A DNA stretch of 64,000 bases from Gorsachius magnificus (lineage: Eukaryota > Chordata > Aves > Pelecaniformes > Ardeidae). The notes below the pieces were generated by a model. That model was not told the DNA's origin. It saw nothing but the letters and a program-made list of their open reading frames with translations, and made no database searches. Shown in pieces: positions 1 through 22,063 of the stretch (positions are counted from its first letter, which is position 1; every line of letters starts with the position of its first letter). The position numbers and the translations under genes are program-made. The DNA lies in NCBI GenBank assembly GCA_034008185.1, contig CM067085.1:76992275-77056274 (forward strand), written 5' to 3'.

Positions 1-90
1 AACGTCTGAATCGCTGCTAGCACGGAATCACAGGGTCTCTGAGGGTTGGAGTTGAACGCGTGGCTTAGACAAGGGTGAGGTGACCCAGAA

Positions 91-1290
91 AGAGCAGGCA
101 GGGCCAACCCCTTCCAAAGGGGCAGGAGGGCTCCCGGTCCACACCCAGGGGCACATGGCCGGTTTGCAACGGCAGTGACCTCCTGCCGCATGGGGCTCCC
201 AGCCTCTGGCACCACTCCCATCAGCGGCTCCCGGGGCTGCACTTTGCCAGCAAGGCCCCTTGCCCCCAGCAAGGCGGTGCTGGCCACGGCTGGAGAGGGA
301 GACAGGCAGAAGGTCCAGCGCAGGGCCAGGGACATTGCCGGCCCCTTCCTCCCACACTGCGACCCCCTCGCCAGGCAACGAGCCCTTGGGCACAACGAGA
401 GCCACATCCAACCCCAACACCCACACCCTCTCCCCCACCACAAAAGGGAAACAGCCCCAAAAGGTAAACCTTGGCCTCAAAAATACAGAATGTGAGTATT
501 CCTCTTCCATTTGCCCCTCCAGAACAGGTCGCAACGACTACTTCTGGCCAAGCAGCCATCCCGATTTAACGCCAGGGCTGCACTTGCATTTACCTCAGCA
601 TTGCCTCACAACGGGCGAGGAAGTGGGGAAAGCCACCCAGCCCATGCTCCATCTGCGTGGTTCTCCAAGACAGGACAGGCTAGGCAAGGCACAGGGATGA
701 GGATGTACCGTGCCCCAGCCGCTCTCACGAGGTCTGGGCAACGCTTAGCCATCCCACTCGCTCCTCAGACACCTGTGGCATGGCCACAGTGAAAGCCACT
801 GGGGCTGGCAAGGGTGAACCGGGCAGCCCGATGGCTTGCTGATGGCGTAGGCTGCAATAACCGATGGCTATGGCCCAGCTTCCTCTGGCGGCCCAGACCC
901 CCCAGGAATAAACTGCCTGCATGCGTAGGCACCGCTCAGAGCCGATTGCCCACAGCGTGGCCGCTCTGGGGTATGGGGTGGGGTGGGGTGGTGGTGTTGG
1001 CCTTGGAAATGCTGCATTTTAACTTACCCAGGTGTTGGTTTGGGGGGTTTTAATTTATTTTATTTTCATTTTTCTGCGACGTGGGAAATGGAGCGCTGCG
1101 TGGCCCTTAAAACGCGCCACGGCATTGCCTCTAGTGATGTCGTGATGAAGTTACAATCCGATCCATTGAGGGGAAAGGCATTACTCCTCGATTTGATTGC
1201 CATTTATTATTCACTAGGTACAAAGAATCACTCATGCTCGAAGACCAGGGAATCACACATGGGGGGAACAGTGAATGCACAGACTGAATG
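91..1290. repeat. Duplicated amylase 3' flank, unit A
   Basis: This stretch aligns by eye with 9172-10340 almost end to end. The first ~390 bp are nearly identical and the part near the gene is more diverged. Unit A has about 50 extra bases near 490-545. It is GC-rich, and its open frames (for example 175-495, 260-700) have no recognisable domains and are not preserved as proteins between the units, so I treat it as non-coding flank carried along when the amylase gene duplicated. The side nearest the gene contains the 3' UTR of copy 1. Confidence 0.85.
1203..1208 (-). terminator. Polyadenylation signal of amylase copy 1
   Basis: AATAAA on the minus strand, 103 nt after the TAG stop. It is the first canonical signal after the coding region. 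The same signal at the same distance is kept beside the relic exon of the second repeat unit (10233-10238). Confidence 0.8.
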
Positions 1291-1310
1291 GAGAAGGACA
1301 TAATCCTGAG

Positions 1311-5518
<4,208 letters not shown>

Positions 5519-5557
5519 GGTGCCTTTGGTATAAGGCTGTGGGCTCTCCACTGGCAA

Positions 5558-5564
5558 TTTATAC
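5558..5564 (-). promoter_or_regulatory. TATA box of amylase copy 1
   Basis: GTATAAA on the minus strand lies 40-46 bp before the ATG. A start site 25-30 bp downstream would leave a 5' leader of only about 10 nt, as in mammalian pancreatic amylase genes. E-boxes lie just upstream: CAGCTG at 5592-5597, and CAACTG near 5690 about two helical turns from a TTTTTTCC stretch near 5672. This spacing is loosely like a PTF1 site, but I see no good match to the PTF1 TC-box, so binding is only a possibility. Confidence 0.75.
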
Positions 5565-8500
5565 TCCTGCAGGATGACAAAGTTCCTGTGGCAGCTGTCA
5601 AAATTCACACGGGTCAATGCTATCACTTATTGTTTGGCTCACTAGTTCGATATCATTCTTCTGGTTTGTTTTTTTCCTGGATTGCCCAGCAACTGAAGAT
5701 AAAAGACCTTTCCACAATGATTACATGTCATCACAAACCAAGAGGTCTGCTAGCAGTGCACCTAAATTCAGCACTGTACTCTTTCCAATCATGTAAACAA
5801 AGATACTTTATCAAAAGTATTCTAAACCACAACACACAGGTCCTCAAAGGGGGCTCTAGAAGGTAAAGGGCAAGGGAGGCGATTAAAACCCAGCTGGAAA
5901 TCTAGCAGCTCTAGGAGAATGAACGTGTCTGCCAGCATTCAGAGGCACCCAGCTCTCAGGATCAGTCCAAGCTCAACCTAGGGCACCTGGTCAGCCACCC
6001 TCAGTCAACAGCAGACGTATCACACAACGTGTCGCGGGTGTTCACCAGGTGAATCCCACTGGCACCTAGAAACCGAGCCCTCTTCATGCCTGGCGTTTTT
6101 CTACCGTCATTGCCCAGTTCCCACTGGGGACCTGTTACTGGTTTTCTTCACACAGTCGTGCAGGGCAACTGCTGCTCTACCAGTCTGAAAGGGATCAGAG
6201 CTGCAAGTGTTTTCCTCGCCAGCAGAGACGCTGCATAAGGTTTCATCTCACTTTAAACAACCAATGATTCATCTGAGTCAAGGAAGCAAACCCAAATCAG
6301 ATGTAAAGTGATGCTGCAGATGAGTTTTAGCTGCCTGACATAAAAGTGAATTTGAAAGCCAGATCTGTTGCCCGAGTCCCATCTGGCTTATCCTAAGATT
6401 TCTTCCTTCAAAAGAAAACCCTGATGACATATGTTCAGGTCTTCATTTGGAACTGACTTAGAAGATGAAGGTCTCAGCAACAACACTCCATGAATAAGCT
6501 TGAGTTGTGCCAATGCTAAAAAAATGCTCTGAGGGAATACGAAGACCAGAAAATCCCCGATATTTGATGAATATCTGTGAGAAAAACCAAAAAGTTCACA
6601 GAATGGCACCTCCGCTCTGAGAGAAAAGAAACCTCAGTGCACTTTGGACCTGAACTGCCTCTAGTACATTCCTTCTGAAACGAGCTGTGCCGCTGAATGT
6701 GTCACACGCATGCCTCTTTTTCCCAGAATTTGGCTTCAAGGACGAAACGCAGAAGCAGGTCCCGTTTGCCCACCTGTTCATTTTCATATCACAGACCTTC
6801 TCAAAGGTCTCTTTTTCCAATACAACAATGAAATAGTAAATTACTGCCAATGACCTTGCCTACTCGCTAACAGCGAGGAACCTGAGGAGACTGCACCTTG
6901 TGATTACCAACACCCCCCGCCCCCAAGCCTCAATATTACCAAGAGCAAACAAACGTGCCTGAGGTTAATTTTTACATCGCCATTCCTGGTAAGGTTCCGT
7001 TGAGGTGATGGCATGTCACTGCATGACATTCAGCTTCCAATGCCACGTGTTTTCCACTGAAATACACTGCTATCGGCCAAGGGGAGTAAGGTCCCACCTT
7101 TGATAGCCCCATGCAATGGATGGCCAAGCCACTGGCAAGGAGCCCTCACATCACAGGTTCTTCAGCAGCTCAAGCCACCCAGGCTGCAGTATTTTAGCAC
7201 ACTGAGGAAGTGTATGAGGGCAGGAGAGAAGGTGGACATCCAGCACTGATGATTTATGAGTTTTTCTGAAGTATGGCCCCAGAGAGAAAGTATTTAATGT
7301 ACAGTTTCAAACATAGCATCTCTTTTCGTATGGAAGAAACATCAGGTGCCTAACAACCCAGCTTTGTTTTTCAGGGGAGTTTTAGGGAAGTTGAAGCTTT
7401 GGGCAGACAAGGCATTGGAGGGGTTTGGCTTTGTTTTGAAACCCTGTGTTTTAATCCGTACGATCCCCCAGTACCATTGGAAACCTGGTTGTGAAGAACT
7501 GGAAGATATGGGTTCTAGTCATTGAAACAAGACCCTTTTATTTGCAAGTTTTTACACTGCAAACCTAAGAATGCAGGCCTGCTCTTACACATCCCTCCGT
7601 GGTCACAGGACAGCTCCATCAGTCGAATACACAATGGATACCATGCTGCACCGGCCGCGTTTTCCCAGCACGCTGCTGCGGTGTCAATGCCTACACAAGG
7701 CCTACCAGCACGCGACTGACCCGTAAACCCCTCCAAAGGGAGGAGGAGGAGGAAGCCGAGGAGGAGACCAGCAAGAGTGACCTGCCCGTGAAGCTCAGGG
7801 ACTAATGCAGGCTCTACTGTCCACAGGTGCTGCAAGGAACGCTGCCCCTGTCTCAGCACAATGAGGGCTGGAGGACGCCCTTCGTTGCAAGATGAACAGC
7901 TACATCAGTTGAGCCTATCTGTTGGTGTAACTGGTTATCCCCGAGTTAATTAAAAGTCTGTGAACGTCTCCCTGGCTTAGCCAGCCCAGCATGGGGAGGA
8001 GTGAGTGTACATATGGCTCAGCACAACAGAGATTATCGAAACTGAACAACTAACCAAGTATTTTCAAAGATGGCAACGGGCTTTAGCTGGTTTCAACCCA
8101 CGCATTGGTGAGTGCACTACAGACACCAGCAGTGGAGATCACGTTGATATTGTGAGTGAACCATACATTGCAATGGCTATATTTTGCTAAGTGCAATTTA
8201 TATTTGTATTGTGATTTTAGTGTATTTTGTATCACTGCTAAGTCAGAAGAAGTATCTGGCATCAATTAACTCCAAATAAGTAAATTTTATATTAAATATT
8301 ACATCCACCACACATGGAATATCTAAAAGAAGCTGGTCAGAGAGTACTTGACTCTGGCACAGTCAGACCAATCTCAATGCAGTCATCTCCCTTGCTGCTG
8401 TTTAGCTTGACCAAATGAATAATCAACATTGTTGTGCTCTGTCATAACAATGGCTTGAAGGGCATGAAAAGGCGGTGAGGTGGGCTTGGGTATTAAACGC

Positions 8501-8773
8501 AGCATTCAACAATTCCCAGACAGGTTATGCAAAGCCTAAGGGAGATGACAGGCCTAAAGATGCTCACATAGAGGTATTAGACTCAAATTAACACCTTTAA
8601 AAAAAAGAACATGTCTACATTTATTGCTACTCACCAGACAGGTGACCATCAACACGCTACAAATTTGAGATTGGGCTCTTCTCGGGAAAGAGTTTGCAAA
8701 TGTCAGTGGTATCTGCCGAACTTCACTGCTAATCCTGGGAAGGATGGCAACAGTGGTTTCAGAGAAAGAAAAG
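5565..8773. other. Intergenic sequence upstream of amylase copy 1
   Basis: Contains the promoter-proximal region of copy 1 and then about 3 kb without a supported gene. Open frames here are short, lack domains and have no splice support. A purine-rich (GAGGAG) run lies near 7739-7770. I recognise no repeat family or RNA gene. Confidence 0.6.
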
Positions 8774-8955
8774 ATCCTAGAATCCTAGAATGTTTTGGGT
8801 GGGAAGGGCCCCCAGAGGTCACCCAGCCCAACCCCCCTGCAGGAGCAGGGACACCTTGAACCACATCAGGTTGCTCACAGCCCCGTCCAACCTGGCCTGG
8901 AATGTTCCCAAGGATGGGGCCTCCACCCCCTCTCTGGGCAACCCCTTCCAAGATT
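8774..8955 (-). mobile_element. CR1 LINE 3'-end fragment
   Basis: The plus strand starts with short repeats of ATCCTAGA and runs through GGGTGGGAAGGG to the CCTGGAATGTTCCC block, the reverse complement of the CR1 3' end. It is 5' truncated. Weak similarity may continue to about 9025 after a break. It lies between the two amylase units. Confidence 0.85.
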
Positions 8956-9171
8956 AAGCTGTCACAGCTGTAGGGCCTTACAGACCACGCCATCTTCCAC
9001 GTTCATCATCTTGATCGTAAAGTTTCGGCTCCCAGGGTACTGCCGCTATCACACACCACATGAGAGGTTGTGCTTTTACACCATCTTGCCTGAAAAGGGA
9101 CAGCAGGGATGTTCTGGCACAACACGGATGTGAGCCCAGCCCTTTGCCACCCCAGTTTGCACATGTAAGTG

Positions 9172-10340
9172 GGGCCAACCCCTTCCGAAGGGGCAGGAGG
9201 GCTCCCGGTCCACACCCAGGGGCACATGGCCGGTTTGCAACGGCAGTGACCTCCTGCCGCATGGGGCTCCCAGCCTCTGGCACCACTCCCATCAGCGGCT
9301 CCCGGGGCTGCACTTTGCCAGCAAGGCCCCTTGCCCCCAGCAAGGCGGTGCTGGCCACGGCTGGAGAGGGGGACAGGCAGAAGGTCCAGCGCAGGGCCAG
9401 GGACGTTGCCCGGCCCCTTCCTCCCACACTGCGACCCCCTCGCCAGGCAACGAGCCCTTGGGCACAACGAGAGCCACATCCAACCCCAACACCCACACCC
9501 TCTCCCCCACCACAAAAGGGAAACAGCCCCAAAAGGTGCACCTTGGCCTCAGAAACACAGAGCATTTATAAGCAGCCATCCCGATTTAACGCCAGGGCTG
9601 CACTTGCATTTACCTCAGCATTGCCTCACAACGGGCGAGGAAGTGGGGAAAGCCACCCAGCCCATGCTCCATCTGCGTGGTTCTCCAAGACAGGACAGGC
9701 TAGGCAAGGCACAGGGATGAGGATGTACCGTGCCCCAGCCGCTCTCACGAGGTCTGGGCAACGCTTAGCCATCCCACTCGCTCCTCAGACACCTGTGGCA
9801 TGGCCACAGTGAAAGCCACTGGGGCTAGCAAGGGTGAACCGGGCAGCCCGATGGCTTGCTGATGGCGTAGGCTGGAATAACCAACACCCTGCTGATGGCG
9901 TAGGCTGGAATAACCGACGGCTACAGCCTGGCTTCCTCTGGCGGCCCAGACCCCCCAGGGATAAACCACCTCCGTGCGTAGGCACCGCTCAGAGCCGACT
10001 GCCCGCAGCAGGGCTGCTCTGGGGTACGGGGGGGATGTGTGTGTGTGTTGGCCTTGGAAATGCTGCATTTTAACTTACCCAGGTGTTGGTTTGGGGTTTT
10101 TATATTTGTTTTGTTTTCTCCTATGTTTCTGGGCCCTTAAAACCTGCCATGGCATTGCCACTAGTGATGCCGTGATGAAGTTACAATCCACTCCATTGAG
10201 GAAAAAGGCATTACTCCTCGATTTGATTGCCATTTATTATTCACTAGGTACAGAGAATCACTCATGCTCGAATACTGGGGAATTGCACACGGAGGGAACA
10301 GTAAATGCACAGACCAACAGAAGAAACACATCTTCAGCTG
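9172..10340. repeat. Duplicated amylase 3' flank, unit B
   Basis: Second copy of the 91-1290 block, lying downstream of amylase copy 2. It differs by substitutions, by lacking the ~50-bp segment present in unit A, by an internal 33-bp tandem duplication (9858-9890 repeated from 9891), and by a TG-rich tract near 10036 where unit A has a GGGGT-rich tract. Homology begins abruptly at the GGCCAACCCC motif. Confidence 0.85.
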
Positions 10341-10342
10341 AG

Positions 10343-10440
10343 TTATAACTCGGCATCAACTCGAGCTGTGCCATGCTCCATCCCAAAGGTGACTTCTCTT
10401 CATTTTTGGACATGCTGTTAATTCCCTGTCTGGCTTCCCC
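10343..10440 (-). pseudogene. Relic of an amylase last exon (exon 10) with its 3' UTR
   Basis: On the minus strand the end of this stretch reads VDAEL-stop (stop at 10345-10343), matching the amylase C-terminus (VDAKL or VNAKL). Before it, a GMEHGTAR-like stretch corresponds to GDGMAQF of copy 1, but about 40 bp between the two blocks are missing, so the frame is destroyed. An AATAAA lies 105 nt after the relic stop, matching the 103 nt seen in copy 1. The intact last exon of amylase copy 2 lies separately at 10769-10958, so this is an extra, dead exon. The upper boundary is uncertain; similarity is clear to about 10391 and weak to 10440. Confidence 0.75.
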
Positions 10441-10515
10441 ATAAAGAGAACTCCATTTCCACTTACAGCAGCACAATTTAAAATTAGACCACTTCAGTTT
10501 TCTCCTTTCATTTTT

Positions 10516-10521
10516 TTTATT
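10516..10521 (-). terminator. Probable polyadenylation signal of amylase copy 2
   Basis: AATAAA on the minus strand, 248 nt after the TAA stop and before the relic exon 10. The relic's own AATAAA at 10233-10238 is an alternative further downstream. Confidence 0.6.
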
Positions 10522-10768
10522 AGTAATTTAACTGAATAAAGCGCAATTACGAAGACAAGCAGGTGTACCCCACCTTGTCCAGATCTGCGCCAGCACCGCT
10601 AGCTCCTGCCCCTGTGTGGCAGCTACTTGGTGTTTCATTAATACAAGCCAACACGCTTTGCTCTATCATGGCTCACTCGGTGCTGGAGAGCCAAGACAAT
10701 CAGGCTACCTTGCACGCTATCAGCAAAAATACAGAAGAGAAGGAACACCACGTGCTCAAGAGGTCTGG

Positions 10769-18210
<7,442 letters not shown>

Positions 18211-18242
18211 CGCTTGCGCTCTTCCACTGCCTGTTCAGTTTC

Positions 18243-21200
18243 CTGCAAGGGGGTAAAGTACACGTTACAAAACACACATTTAAAGGTAAATGCCCACCTC
18301 TGGCATCGCATTTATTTAACTTTACTTGATTGTCATTTTGTTTGAGAATCGGATTCTGTCTAAGCTCTATCAGCCCCCCATACTAACAGTGACTTTGTTT
18401 TTCTGAAGTCAAAATTCAGACGTTGTCCAATACAGGCTGTCTCTAGTGTGCAAATGTTGTATTTTTATTAGTATAAAGCCAAAAACGCCACCAAAAGGCA
18501 AAGGAGCCCTCGTATAGACTACTATTAATTTCTCATTTTAACATACAATACTTTACATTCCTATTTGTCCTTGAGAGGCATCCTTGAGAGGCATCCTTGT
18601 TTCCATCTGCGTTACCATGACCTGCACGTATTTAGACAAGGCCTTGAAGAAGCAGCATGTTTCTTACCACGAACTGCCATGAAACCCCAGGTATTTTGGA
18701 GTTCTAACGTACACGAGGCTGTTGTTCCCGATATGCGTGGCATCTACCATTCAAACAGCCCTAGCCTTGGAAGATCTCTCGGATGCAGAAGCAACTATAT
18801 GACTCAATGCCAGAAACGCTAGATGTTTCATCTCGTACAGCGGTGCGGTTTGCGTGGAGCTGTTCTGTTCCCTGAGAAGACCGCGGGACGGCACGCCGAG
18901 GCTGGAAGTGCTGTGGAACTCCGCAACCAAGAAGTTTCCCACTCAGTGCCCGGGTGCAGAGCTCTGCAAAGGCGCTGAAGGAGCCTTCCGAAGGAGGAAA
19001 ACCATCTGCACTACCTTCTGATAAGCTAGGCTAGGAACCACACTGCCCAACTCGCACTGAACTTATTTATATATGAACACAGATGACAGGCCTATCAAAA
19101 TTGCCTCCCCTGTTTCTCAACTAAGGAGAGACACTACTTGCAACAAATCAGAAGTTAAGCAACGATCGAGGCCTACGTCACACCATTGAACAACGATCGA
19201 GGCCTACGTCACACCATTGAACAACGATCGAGGCCTACGTCACACCCTTTAGGATCTCATTTTGCACTCTTCATGTTCAGAAGTTGACTTAGAGAGTCTG
19301 AGATACAAAGAAGGCCTCCAAAAGAAGAGATCATGACAAACAAAAGGCTGAACTATTACTTCCCTTAAATAACAAAACACAGAATCGTGTTACTTTCCTC
19401 TGAGTCTGTTCTTTGTAAGAAGCTACAGTAGTAACACAGGAACAAGCCAGGGCAAAGAGGGAACAAGGAGATTCCTGGGCGTCGGCAGAGGGGACACCAA
19501 ATGCTTCAGTGAAGGCTTAGACATGAACACGTGTGCTACATGAAAGAAACCCGCAGCCTTTCCTGATTTAATACACATTTAGGAATGCACTGCTGACAAC
19601 TCCAACCTGCTATGATACAGATACCAAAAAAACAAAAGCCTATATAAAATCTGATGTGATTTCTATACAACAACCCTCCCTCTCTCATTTTTATCTCAGG
19701 GAAAGGACGATCCATAGCTCACTCAGTGGAGCTCTGCTCCTTGGAGCGAGTTCAAGCACAAAATACGCCCGTTAATAAAGCCTAGACCCGGCCTTCCAGA
19801 GCCTGTTGCTATCAGCTGCCGCCGTACTTCATCGGCGGCCAGCGTTATTTAGAATGAATCACTTGGTAAATTTAGCTTGTTTTTCTGCTTGTGAACAAAA
19901 CAACTTTAGTGAACTTATTTACTTGTAGCTCTTCGGTAGAGTACGCAGATAAATTTCAGCCGTAAGCAGTGGTTCTTCCCTTTTTATGAAAGAAAGCTTC
20001 TTCGCCCTGGTAGGAAGAGTGCCTATTAACAGAAAATGAGCTGAGAAAGTTTGATCTTCTCCAACAAGAGAAGCCATTTACTAGATTGGCCATTTTTACT
20101 TACAGCAGCAAGTCCACAAAGCAGTAAATTACACAAAGCAGTAAGAATAACACAGTTTGACCCAAACAGCTCCAAGGCCTGGTACTTGCAGGGAAGACCC
20201 AATGTAGTTTTTCATTTCTTTGAAATAGGTTTACAGCTGCTCTGGCTTCAGTACGAAGCAAGAGAATGGGGATGCTGAACCCCAAAGTGCTCCGAAGGCT
20301 CTGGCTCCAAAAGGCTTTTGAAATGTGGAAAAAACAGAGCCCTGCATTCCTCTATGGAAGAAGAGAAAGCACAACTGACTGCAATTCCAAGAACATGGGA
20401 GAGAATAGTTTTGGACAACCCGAGGCCTCGGGGCAGCTTGTCTTCTCCCGGGTTAAAGTCTGCGGTACGACGCTCGGCTGCTATCTCCAAATCACTAGCC
20501 ACGATATTTAAATTGCAAGAGGTTTGACGCAGGCCTGCTGCAGCTTCAGATGTTAAAGGCTGTTGCAGGAAAGCAGTTTCCATGCAAACTTCGACTCCCT
20601 CCCCAGAGAACTTCCCGCAGCGGCTGCACGTTCCGTACAGACAAGCACAACTCGGCTCTGGCTCCCTCTCTAGAGACGGCCCCGACCCTTGCACGGCTCT
20701 CGGCAGGAGCAGCTCCGCTGGCCGTGAACCCACCGGCCTCTTCAGCACCTACAGGCCACCCGCCTACCGAAACCAAGCAGCAACATTCCATACATACATT
20801 TTGGGGCCAGCCCGTCCCATTTTGGGGCACTCTCCAGCAGCATCATCCTGCTCACCCAGCATCTCCGGGGCGGTGGCAACGAGGCCCGGCCCCTTCCGCC
20901 AACATGGAGGGGAGCGCGGGTGCAATGGCCCTCGGGCTCCAGCCCCGAGCCAAAGCTGGAGCCCCTCGGCCCCATGCCAGGCTTGAAACTGTTACCCAGT
21001 AAAATCAACTGGTTTATCCAAAAGCTTTCTATTCCACATGACGCTGTTGATTTCAGATAAAAATCACATTCTGGAATGTATTTGTTCTCAGGATTTGAGA
21101 GAGGAAATCTCCCTGCACGTACTTAGCTCACTTCTTTGTATTAAGTATGTTTGCCTTTGAGTGTAGCACCACCTTGCTGTTGTCCTACTTCACTGCTTTG

Positions 21201-21607
21201 AAAAATTCACTTACTTGGCCTTTTCTGCGGTATTTTAATAGCTTGGTTCTCTACTTGTAACTCGATGTGGGTGTTAGGACGTGCTGTGTGTCTCCTCCAT
21301 TATACACCTTTTTATGTGCAGTGCAGTGAGTCACCAGGCTTTGCGAAGAGGCTCCATCCAGGCACAGATTCAAAATGCAGTAGCACAAGGAAGGGTTCCA
21401 GGTCTTTGAAGGCTGGAGTGGATTAAATCGTATTTTCTGCTTTAATGTTGTTGCTACACAGTGGCTGTGCCATAGAAAATAACAAGCGGAGGCTGCCATT
21501 ATCAGAATAACACTGCTTTTCTCTGGGAACCATCAAAACCACAAGAAAAGGACGCCACACCAGCAGCTCTTTGCTAGGCTGGAGCAAGCGACGCGGGTAG
21601 GAGTCAT
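18243..21607. other. Upstream region of amylase copy 2
   Basis: Likely holds the promoter and non-coding first exon of copy 2, but I cannot place them. Features seen: a 13-bp tandem duplication (TTGAGAGGCATCC) near 18570-18597, the 31-bp repeat, a weak TATA at 19064-19073, and a GC-rich stretch at 20560-20990 whose overlapping frames look like chance. Confidence 0.5.
19160..19246. repeat. 31-bp tandem repeat, three copies
   Basis: The unit contains AACGATCGAGGCCTACGTCA and repeats with starts at 19161, 19192 and 19223. The first two spacers (CACCATTGAAC-like) match and the third copy diverges after CACACC. Each unit carries TGACGTA on the minus strand, close to a CRE/ATF half-palindrome. It lies about 0.95 kb upstream of the first coding exon of amylase copy 2. 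Confidence 0.9.
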
Positions 21608-22063
21608 GTCATAGAATCATAGAATCACCTCGGTCGGAAAAGCCCTTTAAGATCATCGAGTCCAACCGTTAACCTAGCACTGCCATCCCACCACTAAACC
21701 CTGGCCCTCAGCACCTCATCTCTCCTTCTTTTAAATACCTCCAGGGATGAGGACTCCACCACCTCCCTGGGCAGCCCATTCCAGAGCCTGACAACCCTTT
21801 CGGTGAAGAAGTTTTTCCTAATGTCCAGCCTAACCCTGCCCTGGCGCAGCTTCAAGCCATTCCCCCTCGTCCTATCATCTGTTACCAGGGAGCAGAGCCC
21901 GACCCCCCCGGCTCCCCCCTCCTCTCAGGCAGTTGTAGAGGGCGATCAGGGCTCCCCTCAGCCTCCTCTGCTCCAGACTAAACACCCCCAGCTCCCTCAG
22001 CCGCTCCTCGTATGACTTGTGTTCCAGACCCCTCACCAGCTTGGTTGCTCTCCTCTGCGAACG
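21608..22063 (-). mobile_element. CR1 LINE 3'-end fragment
   Basis: The plus strand starts with TCATAGAATCATAGAATCAC and continues for about 455 bp as the reverse complement of CR1, through AGGCAGTTGTAGAGGGCGATCAGG and the CTCCAGACTAAACACCCCC block to the TTGGTTGCTCTCCTCTG block. It is 5' truncated, in the amylase-RNPC3 intergenic space. Confidence 0.92.

Noticed and set aside
5570..5700. PTF1 site in the copy 1 promoter
   Set aside because: E-boxes are present, but a convincing TTTCCC partner at the right spacing was not found.
9060..9812. 250-residue plus-strand open frame in the duplicated flank
   Set aside because: The frame is not preserved as one protein in the sister unit (260-792 is split over other frames), and there is no recognisable domain.
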